Below are positions 52,648 through 61,811 of a DNA stretch of 64,000 nucleotides, one piece after another. Source of the DNA: JAWSUT01 sp033549345 (GTDB lineage: Bacteria > Bacillota > Dethiobacteria > Dethiobacterales > Dethiobacteraceae). Position numbers and translations under genes: made by a program. Below the pieces are notes generated by a model, which was given only the letters and a program-made list of their open reading frames with translations, ran no database searches and was not told the DNA's origin. How positions within the stretch are numbered: the stretch's first letter is position 1; each line of letters opens with the position of its first letter. The stretch covers positions 4,083 through 68,082 of the forward strand of contig JAWSUT010000016.1 in NCBI GenBank assembly GCA_033549345.1, given 5' to 3'.

Positions 52648-52685
52648 AAAATAAGCCGGCCCCTTTGATGGGGCCGGCTTATTTT
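52648..52685. terminator. bidirectional terminator
   Basis: Sixteen-bp stem with TTTGAT loop and A/T ends. Confidence 0.94.
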
Positions 52686-52763
52686 CCTACATGTAAATAC
52701 CCCTTTCCCGGTTTGGCAGGAGATGATCCAGCTTGTAACGAATCATATTGCTAATCTGTCGGG

Positions 52764-53429
52764 TTATAGAAGCTTTGATTCATTCATCATCAATTCAAAG
52801 GTTCCGCCGAGATAGTCTGCAGCTTTTCTGCACATCATCATGCGGGTCAGAAAAATCTCAAAGTACTCCATTTTTGATGAAATCTTTATGTCAATTTTTA
52901 ACCGCAGGGAAATTAATTTGCTGCCGCCGTCCACAAACAACATGGATTCCTCCACAGCGTAATTTACCCGGTCATGAATATCAAAAGTAACGATTTCATG
53001 GTTTCTGACGCGGCCGCGGCGTACGTCACTTTTGTCAGCCAGAACCAGGGCTGCAGCAATGGGGCTGACATTGGAACCATTCCCTTCATCATGATTGCCG
53101 ATTGCGGCTATAATGCTTGCGATTTCTTCCGGGTCCATACCCATACGGGTTAGTATATTAAAAGTCAATAAAGCCCCGGACTGAGCATGCCCGTCCCTGT
53201 TAACAAGATTGCCGATGTCGTGCATATAGCCTGCGATTCTGGCCAATTCCGCTTTGCGCTCATCATAGCTGAATTTTAGCAGGATATCAGCAGCGGTTTC
53301 CGCAACTTTTCCGGCGTGCACAAAGGCGTGTTCCGTAAAACCCAACGCACCGACCATTTCATCTCCTTTAACAATGTAGGTTCGCAGCTCCGGGTTATTA
53401 ACGATATCACTGAATGTTATGTTTCGCAT
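52764..53429 (-). CDS. HD-domain phosphohydrolase
   Basis: Protein of 221 residues. HD motifs: HAFVHAGKVAETA with an H, then GYMHDIGNLVNRDGHAQSG carrying the HD pair, and AIGNHDEGNG followed by LADKSDVRRGR. All metal ligands look intact, so a phosphohydrolase, perhaps on nucleotides, is likely. Similar stand-alone HD proteins are seen in Clostridia; substrate unknown. It is convergent with the nucleotidyltransferase gene and divergent from the GNAT gene. Confidence 0.88.
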   Translation of the reverse strand: MRNITFSDIVNNPELRTYIVKGDEMVGALGFTEHAFVHAGKVAETAADILLKFSYDERKAELARIAGYMHDIGNLVNRDGHAQSGALLTFNILTRMGMDPEEIASIIAAIGNHDEGNGSNVSPIAAALVLADKSDVRRGRVRNHEIVTFDIHDRVNYAVEESMLFVDGGSKLISLRLKIDIKISSKMEYFEIFLTRMMMCRKAADYLGGTFELMMNESKLL

Positions 53430-53509
53430 GTTTCCTCCTAAATCAGTAGCACATTATATCTAGATTATCCTGCGCCCAATATCGGGCCTTTATACAAAGG
53501 AGGCCGGCT

Positions 53510-54241
53510 ATGCCGCAATATGCAGAACCGCCGCTATACACAGAAACCCTGCAGTATTTAAAAAAGGATCCCGTAAATAATCTGAATATCATTTATTTCA
53601 TGGAAAATTATCAAACCGAAGGGATAGTAAGAGCCGGTAAATCCGTTCTCATACGTGGCACCAGTGATAACAAATGGTTATATATCAGCAGTTCAAATAA
53701 AAGCGAATTAGCTTTCTTAACAAAGCAAATGGATAAAAGTGATACGAATTTTGCTGCTGTCCAAAGCTGGATGCTGCCCCTGCTCACTAAGGAAAGAAGT
53801 GTTGACTGGATCATGTCAACCACCCAGTGTTTGCTGCCTGCAGATGTAGGGCTCCCAAGAGCGGAACTCAAGACGTCACCGCTTTTATCTCAGGATGCGT
53901 CCTTTATTTATGAACAGCTGGGATACAGGGACATTACAACTGTAGAATACATCACTGACAGAATAACAAGAGGGGAAAGCGCCGCCCTTTATGAGCGGGA
54001 CAGACCTGTGGCCTGGGCGGCCACACATGATGACGGGGCAATGGGCCTGCTCTATGTTCTGCCGGAGTATCGTCGCAGAGGTTATGCAAAAGCCGTACTT
54101 GTCTGTCTCGCTGAACAAATTCGCCGGGCAGGAAGAATCCCGTTTGCCCAAATTGAAGAAGAGAATCACAGGTCGCTGCATCTTACGGCAAAACTTGGCT
54201 TTGTGCCGCACAGAGACGTTCACTGGCTGAAGACAAATTAA
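53510..54241 (+). CDS. GNAT-family N-acetyltransferase
   Basis: Protein of 243 residues. The N-terminal half is poorly conserved; the C-terminal half (about 125-240) is a GNAT fold with the acetyl-CoA loop LPEYRRRGYAKAVL and IEEENHRSLHLTAKLGF. It should transfer an acyl group from acyl-CoA to an amine. AAAGGAGG precedes the ATG. Substrate unknown. Confidence 0.85.
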   Translation: MPQYAEPPLYTETLQYLKKDPVNNLNIIYFMENYQTEGIVRAGKSVLIRGTSDNKWLYISSSNKSELAFLTKQMDKSDTNFAAVQSWMLPLLTKERSVDWIMSTTQCLLPADVGLPRAELKTSPLLSQDASFIYEQLGYRDITTVEYITDRITRGESAALYERDRPVAWAATHDDGAMGLLYVLPEYRRRGYAKAVLVCLAEQIRRAGRIPFAQIEEENHRSLHLTAKLGFVPHRDVHWLKTN

Positions 54242-54320
54242 ACACAGTACATAATCAGATGCTGTACAAGTATAATTAATAGTGAAACGTTTCTTTGGCA
54301 CAACAACGGGGAGGTACTGT

Positions 54321-55256
54321 ATGAAAATAGCTGTGATTGGTGTGGGAGGGGTCGGTGGGTATTTTGGCGGGAAACTGGCAAGCCATGCGGAGCAGTATCC
54401 GTCAGAGAACACAGAGGTCTATTTTGTTGCCAGAAATGAGCACCTGAAGGCGATTAAAAAAAACGGCCTGACAGTACGTACAGCCGATGAAGGCGAATTC
54501 GTGGCGAGGCCCGCGCTGGCCACAGATTGTCTAGCTGAACTGCCGCTGCTGGATGTTTGCCTGATCTGTGTTAAAGGGTATGACCTGCCCGGTGTGTTAC
54601 ACGAACTCAAAGGGAGAATTCAACCTGATACTAAAATAATTGCCCTGTTAAACGGTGTGGATATATATGACCGCATCAGATCTGTAATCACAGACGGTAT
54701 CACCTATCCTGCATGTGTATATATCGGCACACATCTTGAAAAACCCGGCATGATTGTCCAAAACGGCGGAAGCCGCACAATACTGCTCGGAGAGGACACC
54801 GGGCATCCCGGTATATTTCCCCGGGCAACTCTGAAACTATTTGCAGCGGCAAAGATCAGTTTCAGTTGGTGTGAAAACCCCTTTACAGAAATCTGGACTA
54901 AATATATATTTATAGCCGCTTTTGGCATGGTAACCGCCAGTGAAAACAAAACATTCGGGCAAATACTGGCAGACAGGGAGTGCAGTGAAACGGTCCGGGC
55001 CATCATGCAGGAAATCGTTGAGATAGCAAAAATGAAGGGCATTGATCTACCGGCAGGCATTGTCGCCGATTCCATGCAAAAAGCAAACAATTTTCCTTAT
55101 GAAACGAAAACATCCTTTCAACGGGATTTTGAACAAAGCGGCAAGCCCGATGAAAGAGAACTCTTCGGCGATACAATCATCCGCTTAGGCGAAGCTTACA
55201 GGGTAGCTACTCCAACAACACAGGCCGTCAACGAGAAGCTTACAAGAATAAAATAA
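54321..55256 (+). CDS. ketopantoate-reductase-family protein (PanE/ApbA)
   Basis: Protein of 311 residues with the NADP-binding start IAVIGVGGVGGYFGGKLA and the family phrase ICVKGYDL, LLNGVD and KYIFIAAFG. PanE converts 2-dehydropantoate to pantoate in coenzyme A synthesis, but the family has paralogs with other substrates and no pan genes are adjacent, so I leave the symbol empty. ATG 54321 has CGGGGAGGT upstream. Confidence 0.85.
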   Translation: MKIAVIGVGGVGGYFGGKLASHAEQYPSENTEVYFVARNEHLKAIKKNGLTVRTADEGEFVARPALATDCLAELPLLDVCLICVKGYDLPGVLHELKGRIQPDTKIIALLNGVDIYDRIRSVITDGITYPACVYIGTHLEKPGMIVQNGGSRTILLGEDTGHPGIFPRATLKLFAAAKISFSWCENPFTEIWTKYIFIAAFGMVTASENKTFGQILADRECSETVRAIMQEIVEIAKMKGIDLPAGIVADSMQKANNFPYETKTSFQRDFEQSGKPDERELFGDTIIRLGEAYRVATPTTQAVNEKLTRIK

Positions 55257-55287
55257 AAAGCACGTTCCGCAAAAGGAACGTGCTTTT
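55256..55287. terminator. bidirectional terminator between the PanE-like and cstA genes
   Basis: Thirteen-bp stem AAAAGCACGTTCC/GGAACGTGCTTTT with a GCAAAA loop. Confidence 0.93.
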
Positions 55288-55293
55288 GCAAGT

Positions 55294-56922
55294 TTACCTG
55301 TTTTGAGCAAACCAGGTCTGCACAGCACAGACGACAACGCCCAGGCCGCACAGCAGGACCACACCGCCAATAAAGGCGAGCATCCAGTCACCGGTAGGAA
55401 TGTATTGGACAAAGATACTCCAGCCCATGGCCCAGGAGGATGTAACAATCATAATCACAAACGGAATAATGTAGTAGCCGGATTGCCTGCTCAGGGACTT
55501 CAGGAACACAGCGGAAGCCAACAGCGCCAGCGCCGCCAGAATCTGGTTGCTGGCACCAAAAAGCGGCCATAACTTCATACCGTATCCCGAAAAGGCCAGT
55601 GCCGAGATTGCTGCAATTCCCGGAATCAGAGATACCGTCTTGTCAGCGAAGAACGAAGGTAGTTTAAAGGTGTGAACGCTTTCAGCAAAAGCAATACGGG
55701 TAAAACGCATGGCTGAGTCGAGAGTGGTCATGGCAAAGCTTTTGGCAACCACGGCCATGAAGGCTGCTCCAACTGCTACGGGTATACCCAAAGCAGCGAC
55801 TATCGTGGACCCGCCTTCTGCCCAAACGGCAGGCCAGGAAGCCTGGCCCCAGGCGCCGTAAAAGTTCTGATACCCGGCCACACCCAGGCCGACGACGGCG
55901 GTGAGTAAAGCGATGATTGCCAGATAACCTTCGGCCAGCATGGAACCGTATCCAACCACTTTAGCATCTGTTTCTTTCATCAGTTGTTTCGGCGTTGTAC
56001 CGGTCCCTACAATGGAGTGCCAGCCGGAGATGGCGCCGCAGGCAATGGTCACCATCAAAAACGGCCAGATGGGAGGGGCTCCTTCAGGATAGAGCCTGAC
56101 GGCCGGCGCCACAACCATGCCTGCTCCACCGGCTACAAGTGCCACAACGCCCAGTGTGCAAATAACTAAGGCAATAATCAGCTGGATTCCGTTAATGAAA
56201 TCCCGCGGCTGGACCAGCAGCCATACAGGCAAACGGGCGGCAAAAAGCATGTAAATCAGCAATATGATAACCCATGTTCTGTAATCAAGTACCAGTGGGT
56301 ACATCAGTCCAAGAGAAATCACACCATACATAATCGCCACGGCCACAAGTGCCACCAGATAAATATTAACTTTGAGGTTTTTGCGCAGCATTAATCCAAT
56401 CACCATAGCCAGAGGGATTTCAATCCAGATAGAGTATACTGCAGCGGGGAAAGCTGCTGCCAGAACAGCAATAACATGGACAAAAACGGCACTGACCAAT
56501 ACCAGCAGGAAAAAGACCACGATATACATTAACTGCATCGCCCGCTTACCCAGTAAATCATTTAGGTAATCGGCGATGCCTCGTCCCTGGTGACGTAATG
56601 AAGTGGCCAGGGCACCCATATCATGAACTGCACCCAGAAAAATAGTACCGAGAACAATCCATAAAAGCCCCGGCAGCCAACCGTAGATGGCCGCCACCAC
56701 CGGACCGACAATCGGTGCCGCTCCGGCAATGGAAGTGAAATGATGGCCCGCCACCACATCGGTGCGTGTGGGAACAAACTCAAATCCGTCATTATACTCA
56801 ACCGCTGGTGTTTGCACACCGGGGTCGAGACGCCAGATTTTCTCTGCAAGAAACTTTGCATAAAACTTATAAGCAAAATAGTACAAAACCAGGGAAATGA
56901 TAATAAAATACAAAGCATTCAC
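55294..56922 (-). CDS. cstA: carbon starvation protein CstA (peptide/pyruvate transporter)
   Basis: Protein of about 542 residues with many transmembrane helices and the CstA signature GHHFTSIAGAAPIVGP near the N-terminus and SGWHSIVGTGTTPKQL in the middle. CstA transporters import peptides or pyruvate when carbon is scarce. The start is GTG 56922 (or TTG 56925), with GGAAGGTGA upstream. Single gene; no LytTR two-component regulator adjacent. Confidence 0.95.
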   Translation of the reverse strand: MNALYFIIISLVLYYFAYKFYAKFLAEKIWRLDPGVQTPAVEYNDGFEFVPTRTDVVAGHHFTSIAGAAPIVGPVVAAIYGWLPGLLWIVLGTIFLGAVHDMGALATSLRHQGRGIADYLNDLLGKRAMQLMYIVVFFLLVLVSAVFVHVIAVLAAAFPAAVYSIWIEIPLAMVIGLMLRKNLKVNIYLVALVAVAIMYGVISLGLMYPLVLDYRTWVIILLIYMLFAARLPVWLLVQPRDFINGIQLIIALVICTLGVVALVAGGAGMVVAPAVRLYPEGAPPIWPFLMVTIACGAISGWHSIVGTGTTPKQLMKETDAKVVGYGSMLAEGYLAIIALLTAVVGLGVAGYQNFYGAWGQASWPAVWAEGGSTIVAALGIPVAVGAAFMAVVAKSFAMTTLDSAMRFTRIAFAESVHTFKLPSFFADKTVSLIPGIAAISALAFSGYGMKLWPLFGASNQILAALALLASAVFLKSLSRQSGYYIIPFVIMIVTSSWAMGWSIFVQYIPTGDWMLAFIGGVVLLCGLGVVVCAVQTWFAQNR

Positions 56923-57172
56923 CAAAAATCACCTTCCTCTCACAGATATTCTTTAATGAACCCGACAAACGACCTTTCGCTCCCCGCGACGTGCACATAA
57001 CACCTCCTTTGCGGTGTCCGTACGTATGTGTGAAATTAATCCCTTACTACATATCTATCGAATCGAATCTGCGGATATGTCCCAAATGCGACACAATAAC
57101 TGAAAAATCACGGGAAGGGATAAGATATGAAATAAAGCAAATTGAATCCTCTACTTCAGAAAGGAGACTTCC

Positions 57173-57397
57173 ATGACAGACAGAACATCCAGAGAAAATT
57201 TTTTGCAGACTGAAATCCATGAGGGTATGGCAATCGGTTTATGGAAAGGACTTGGCTTTAAAGATTCTGAATTAACACCACATGAAATGCTAAATATCAT
57301 GAACGCGAAGATCAACAGTGGTGAAATCAGCCTGGAGCAAATAAAAGCTGTTCTGGACTTAGTGGGCGAGGAAGGGAAATTTTCCAACCAGCAATGA
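57173..57397 (+). CDS. small hypothetical protein
   Basis: Acidic protein of 74 residues with no signal peptide, mostly helical by composition (HEMLNIMNAKINSGEISLEQIKAVLDL). AAAGGAG upstream of the ATG and a strong terminator after the stop support a real gene. No family recognised. Confidence 0.6.
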   Translation: MTDRTSRENFLQTEIHEGMAIGLWKGLGFKDSELTPHEMLNIMNAKINSGEISLEQIKAVLDLVGEEGKFSNQQ

Positions 57398-57421
57398 TTG
57401 TCTTATCCACATTGCTAAAAT

Positions 57422-57462
57422 AAAAAGCGGCTTTCAGGTTTTACTCCTGAAAGCCGCTTTTT
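57422..57462 (+). terminator. terminator after the small hypothetical gene
   Basis: Seventeen-bp stem AAAAAGCGGCTTTCAGG with its complement and T-run. Confidence 0.94.
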
Positions 57463-57894
57463 TGCCTTACAATGACGACATGTTCCTCAGATTTTCAAGA
57501 AAAACAAAATGCTTCTGGCTATTTGCAATGTCACCGCACAGACCTGCTAAAGTTACGCCTGCTCATCTACAAACTCAACCCGCGTTACCGTGGAGATGAA
57601 ACTTTTATCAGCGAGTTTAAATAATTTCTTCAGGAAAAGCCACATATGAAGTCTAACAATGCTACTTACTTAATATATTTTTACAGCCAAAAAGTATCAT
57701 GATAAGGCAAAATGCCTTAGGCTGTTGTTAGCCTTTTGGCACTTTACGATGAACTAAATGTAGAAATGCCGCAATCCTTCCACATATGGTAACAAATATG
57801 TCATAAATATGTTTTTCCGAGTACGCGTACTTCGTGGGACTTCGCACTTTTTACAAGCTAAAATTAAATAAACTTAATTAATATGGAGGCTACT
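57463..57894 (+). promoter_or_regulatory. gene-free AT-rich upstream region of the sipW locus
   Basis: About 430 bases without a supported gene. Visible structure: hairpins AAGGCA-AAA-TGCCTT (about 57703-57717) and AGGCT/AGCCT just after, repeated AATATG words near 57795-57812 and the 12-base palindrome AGTACGCGTACT at 57820-57831. These could be operator or leader elements for the surface-fibre operon; nothing matches a known site. Confidence 0.35.
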
Positions 57895-58425
57895 ATGAAA
57901 ATTGTAACATTATTAACCCGGATGATTTTTGTCCTTTTACTTTTAGTCTTAATTCCCCTTTTAATAATAATGTTTCAGGATAAGGGCTTACTCCCAAAAA
58001 CTGTTCTGTCTAATTTTAAGCCGCTTACAGTAATTAGTGACAGTATGTCACCAACCTTAAAGGCTGGCCATGTTGTTGTGATTCGTAATGTGCCATCAAA
58101 AGACATTGAGCCCGGTGATATTATAACGTTCAATAATATGCCCGAATCTGAAACTTATATAACTCATCGCGTTGTTAAAGTAAATTCGGATGGAAGCTTT
58201 ATTACACGAGGTGATGCTAATCAAACAAATGACCTTGCTCCTGTGCCTGCCGAAAACGTTGTGGGCCGCGTTATAGTTGCTATACCCTATTTTGGGTATC
58301 TTGTAGAATTCACGCGTTCAAAGCTTGGCATGATCATCATGATTATCCTGCCGGGGCTATTAATTCTTGTTTGTGAAGTCCGTAATCTTGCACGCTATCT
58401 CGAAAAAAGCGAGGCGCCTTCATGA
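57895..58425 (+). CDS. sipW: signal peptidase I, SipW type
   Basis: Protein of 176 residues with a membrane helix at each end. Catalytic Ser in SDSMSPTL (about residue 49) and His in THRVV (about 86), the Ser/His arrangement of ER-type or SipW signal peptidases, where bacterial SPase I has Lys. SipW cleaves TasA and TapA precursors in Bacillus. The following genes encode TasA-like precursors, which fits. ATG 57895 follows TGGAGGCT. Overlaps the next gene by four bases. Confidence 0.92.
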   Translation: MKIVTLLTRMIFVLLLLVLIPLLIIMFQDKGLLPKTVLSNFKPLTVISDSMSPTLKAGHVVVIRNVPSKDIEPGDIITFNNMPESETYITHRVVKVNSDGSFITRGDANQTNDLAPVPAENVVGRVIVAIPYFGYLVEFTRSKLGMIIMIILPGLLILVCEVRNLARYLEKSEAPS

Positions 58426-59204
58426 AGAGAATGAATGTAATGAGGAGAACGATTTGTTTCCCGCTGGTTCTGGTGTTTATATTTGTCGTTAGCAGCACCA
58501 TCCTGTTTTTATACCCGCGAGACCTTTATACATTCACGCTTTATAGTTCGCAAGCTCAAAGTAGTAGTGTATACCTCTCCGCCACAGAATTTTCAGATAA
58601 CTTTACTGTACGTCCAGGAAAGTCTTTTGCCGGCATCTGGAGTGGTCTCTTATCCGCGCCTATTGACTTTGGCTTATGGCCCGCAGGAAACAGCAAAAAT
58701 TTTCCTGAAGCATTAGTCGTTGAAAATATAGACAGTACGACGAATGAAGTTACATTTTCGTTCTCAGACGGCTTAGCTCAGCTTTTTGATATTCGAGATA
58801 ACGATAAACTTAACATTAACCCTTACGAAAAGGCAACTGTAAGTTTGAAATTATCTTTGGGTTCTGATTTGCCTGAAGGTGAATATAGTGGCGAATTGTA
58901 CATAAGTGCAAAAAAAGGATTTTTAGTAAAAAGCATTCCTGTCCTGATTCAAATAGGAAAATCCAATAAGACTGCTGATTCGCTTAAGAGTACAGAACAG
59001 TCTACCGCCAAAGCGCCTGTGGAAACAGGAAATGAAGATGCACAGCCAGACTCTGTTGTTGAAGAAGTATACGAATCACCAAGTGAGCTCTCAAACTCGG
59101 TGGAACTACATTCGCCTGATAATGCTTCTTTTGGCCAGGTCATGGAAGTAGAAGATGCTACTGAACTTCCGGATCTGGACGAAAATAATGACGTAAGTCG
59201 GTGA
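58422..59204 (+). CDS. membrane-anchored surface protein of the SipW locus
   Basis: Protein of 260 residues: N-terminal hydrophobic helix (about 12-30), a beta-sandwich-like domain (about 45-190, with FGLWPAGNSKNFPEALVVENI) and an acidic, Ser/Glu-rich low-complexity tail. Its ATG overlaps sipW. I do not recognise the domain; by position it may be an accessory or anchor protein like TapA, but no homology to TapA is visible. Confidence 0.65.
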   Translation: MKRMNVMRRTICFPLVLVFIFVVSSTILFLYPRDLYTFTLYSSQAQSSSVYLSATEFSDNFTVRPGKSFAGIWSGLLSAPIDFGLWPAGNSKNFPEALVVENIDSTTNEVTFSFSDGLAQLFDIRDNDKLNINPYEKATVSLKLSLGSDLPEGEYSGELYISAKKGFLVKSIPVLIQIGKSNKTADSLKSTEQSTAKAPVETGNEDAQPDSVVEEVYESPSELSNSVELHSPDNASFGQVMEVEDATELPDLDENNDVSR

Positions 59205-59267
59205 AGGGGGGAAAATATGTAAAATTCAGGACCCATTATGTCTATTACTTTGGGAAAGGGGTGACAA

Positions 59268-60467
59268 ATGTTGAAAAACAGAAGCCTGGCAATTCTTGTA
59301 GTCTTTACACTGGTTGCAGCATTGATCGGCGGGAGTACTTTGGCGGTACTGACAAGTTCAGCTTCAACTGTTGCCAATAACTTCAGTGCAGGAACGTTAG
59401 TAGTTGTTGCAGGTGAGCAAAACATTGAAGTTGGTAACTACGCAAACATGGCACCCGGGGACACAATTCCCGGAACGTTTAGTGTTACTAATAACGGCAC
59501 CCTGCCGTTAAGGTACACGGTTGAAGCTGTCACATCCGGTGACCTTTTTGCAGGATCAACGCCCGCAGTTGTGTCTCACAGCGTTTATTCAGACGGTGAC
59601 TATATTCTGAGCCCCGGAGACGTGGAAACCATAGCTTTTGATGTTCATTTACCGCTCATTGCGGAAAATGGGTATCAAGCAGCACTGGGCCAATTGTATT
59701 TCATTGTTTCGGCGGAGCAGTATACAGGCGAGCCGCCACCGGTTGGTACAGGCACCGTCAGCGGTTTTGTTGTTGACGCCACTAGTGGACAGGGAATTCA
59801 CGGAGCTATGATCAATTTCAGGTCGGGAACAAGTACTGATGGACCGATCATTGGTACTGCTTCTACGGGCCCGGATGGAGCGTATTCTCTGCAACTAGCC
59901 GAGGGTAGCTACACCGGTGAAATCCTGGCTGCCGGGTATGTAACCGGCTACTTGACCGCGGTAAGTGTAGCCAATACGGAAACAGGCAACCAGAATGGTG
60001 TCCTTACAGCTGCTATTGGGGATGAGCAGTATAGAATCGTCCTGACATGGGGGGCTAATCCGTCTGATCTGGATTCCCACCTGACAGGGCCCGCTGTCGA
60101 AGGCGGCAGATTCCATGTATTCTATGCCAACCGAACCTATACTTACAATGGTGTCACCTATGCGGCTTTAGATTATGATGACACTAGCAGTTATGGGCCT
60201 GAAACGACAACGATTTATCTCTACGTTTCCGAGGGTGATGTGTACAGATATTCTGTGCACGATTATTCTAACCGTTACGCAACGAACAGCACGGCAATGG
60301 CCAACTCGGGTGCTTCCGTTCAGGTATACCGTGGTGATAGTTTAGTGGGTACATATAATGTGCCTCAGCAGGACGGAACATTATGGACGGTGTTTGAGAT
60401 TCAAGGAAGCACCATTAATGCCATCAACGGCATGACTTATCAAAGCAACCCCTATTACGTACAGTAA
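59268..60467 (+). CDS. TasA/camelysin-like protein fused to carboxypeptidase-regulatory-like and YfaP-like domains
   Basis: Protein of 399 residues. SipW-type signal peptide with the TasA phrase LAVLTSSASTVANNFSAGTL, a TasA-like beta domain (to about 155), a carboxypeptidase-regulatory-like domain (about 162-245, TVSGFVVDATSGQGI and TGPDGAYSLQL) and a C-terminal YfaP/DUF2135-like domain (about 260-395, RIVLTWGANPSDLDSHLTGP). TasA proteins form extracellular fibres; extra adhesion-like domains on one are uncommon and suggest a decorated tip or matrix-binding subunit. Confidence 0.8.
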   Translation: MLKNRSLAILVVFTLVAALIGGSTLAVLTSSASTVANNFSAGTLVVVAGEQNIEVGNYANMAPGDTIPGTFSVTNNGTLPLRYTVEAVTSGDLFAGSTPAVVSHSVYSDGDYILSPGDVETIAFDVHLPLIAENGYQAALGQLYFIVSAEQYTGEPPPVGTGTVSGFVVDATSGQGIHGAMINFRSGTSTDGPIIGTASTGPDGAYSLQLAEGSYTGEILAAGYVTGYLTAVSVANTETGNQNGVLTAAIGDEQYRIVLTWGANPSDLDSHLTGPAVEGGRFHVFYANRTYTYNGVTYAALDYDDTSSYGPETTTIYLYVSEGDVYRYSVHDYSNRYATNSTAMANSGASVQVYRGDSLVGTYNVPQQDGTLWTVFEIQGSTINAINGMTYQSNPYYVQ

Positions 60468-60532
60468 GAAAACTGGCGTTCAGCTTGGAAGAGAGTAAGT
60501 TTATCCAATTAAAATAGTAGGAGGAATGAATA

Positions 60533-61015
60533 ATGTTCAAAGGTAAAGTTATTTATAGTCTTTTGCTAGTCGCATTGGTGGCTGCACTTGTCGGTGGTGC
60601 AACTATGGCCGTGTTCACAAGTACTGACAGCAACACAGCTAACAATTTTCAGGCGGGTACCGTTATCGTTACTGCCGGTGACATTGTAACAAGCAGCACC
60701 ATTAATATTACCAATATGGCCCCCGGGGATGTTTACGAGGGTTCATTTACTGTGGCGAATGCCGGTTCACTGGAACTCTATTTCGACACACAAGCCTTAG
60801 CGATTGGCACCCTGTTTGAAGGTACTACTCCCGCAGTTGTTACTTTTACCCCGGAAAATGCTGTTCTGGCACCCGGTGGAAGTACGGTTGTGAACTTCAG
60901 CGTTAATTTCCCGTTAGCGGCCGATAATAGTTACCAGGGCGCTGCCGGCAGTGTACAGTTCGCTGTAAATGCTGTGCAGACAGCTAATCACACTTACGCT
61001 GACTATAATTTTTAA
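60533..61015 (+). CDS. TasA/camelysin-like fibre subunit
   Basis: Protein of 160 residues: signal peptide ending GGATMAVFTSTDSNTANNF followed by a single TasA-like beta domain with the repeated phrase NMAPGDVYEGSFTVANAGSLEL. It is the simplest member of the set and may be the main fibre subunit. AGGAGG upstream of ATG. Confidence 0.82.
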   Translation: MFKGKVIYSLLLVALVAALVGGATMAVFTSTDSNTANNFQAGTVIVTAGDIVTSSTINITNMAPGDVYEGSFTVANAGSLELYFDTQALAIGTLFEGTTPAVVTFTPENAVLAPGGSTVVNFSVNFPLAADNSYQGAAGSVQFAVNAVQTANHTYADYNF

Positions 61016-61091
61016 TTTAGTCCATTAATTAAAACGGCAAGGGCGTGCTGTGGCAAAGCCGCCCTGCCGTTACTTTAGTGAGGTGTTATTA

Positions 61092-61706
61092 TTGAGAAAG
61101 CGTCCAGTGATTTTTATTTCACTAGTATTGTTGGTTGCGCTGTTTACCGGAGGGGCCACATATGCCCTTTTCACTTCTTCAGCAAATACAACTGCAGCTA
61201 CGTTACAAGCTGGAACTGTTCTTGTTGATGTAGTGCGTGACCTGGGAGATCCGATTCCCGGCCCCATGTTTTACACTACGAAAGAACAGGGGTTAATGTC
61301 CGGCCAGGACATAAGTGATATTGTTAACCCCACTGGTCTTTGGAAACCAGGCGATGTGCATACGCGTAATTTAGATGTGAAAAACGTTGGTAGTTTAACA
61401 TACCGTATCAACGGAGTTTCCGCCGACCTGTACAACATTTCGGACGAAGCATACCAAGAGTTTGCCCAAAAATTAAACGTAAAAGTTTATGTTGCATCGC
61501 AGCCGACCCAGGTTCTTTACGACGGCACGCTGGCGGGCTTGCTCAGCGGTACGGTCACTTGCGTCGCTAAGCCCCAGGGTGCTGTAGGATCCGTTATTCA
61601 ATTGGCTTTCGAAGCCACGCTGGATATCGGGGCAGGAAACATTCTGCAGGCTGCTGAACCAAAGGTGGACTTTGCTGTTTATGTAGAGCAAGTGCGGAAC
61701 AACTAA
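61092..61706 (+). CDS. TasA/camelysin-like surface protein
   Basis: Protein of 204 residues from TTG 61092 (GTGAGGTG upstream). Signal peptide with GGATYALFTSSANTTAATLQAGTVLVD and a beta domain with LKPGD-like phrase LWKPGDVHTRNLDVKNVG. Domain is longer than in the previous gene, with an insertion around 60-75. Precursor for SipW cleavage by position and motif. Confidence 0.8.
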   Translation: MRKRPVIFISLVLLVALFTGGATYALFTSSANTTAATLQAGTVLVDVVRDLGDPIPGPMFYTTKEQGLMSGQDISDIVNPTGLWKPGDVHTRNLDVKNVGSLTYRINGVSADLYNISDEAYQEFAQKLNVKVYVASQPTQVLYDGTLAGLLSGTVTCVAKPQGAVGSVIQLAFEATLDIGAGNILQAAEPKVDFAVYVEQVRNN

Positions 61707-61811
61707 GTTCTGTTTTATAGTAGTTTTAAGTCAGGGAATGGACACTATACTGCCTTATGTATAGTGTCCCTGTCCCTTACTTGATATTTGGCGGTTACTG
61801 GAGGAATGCTC

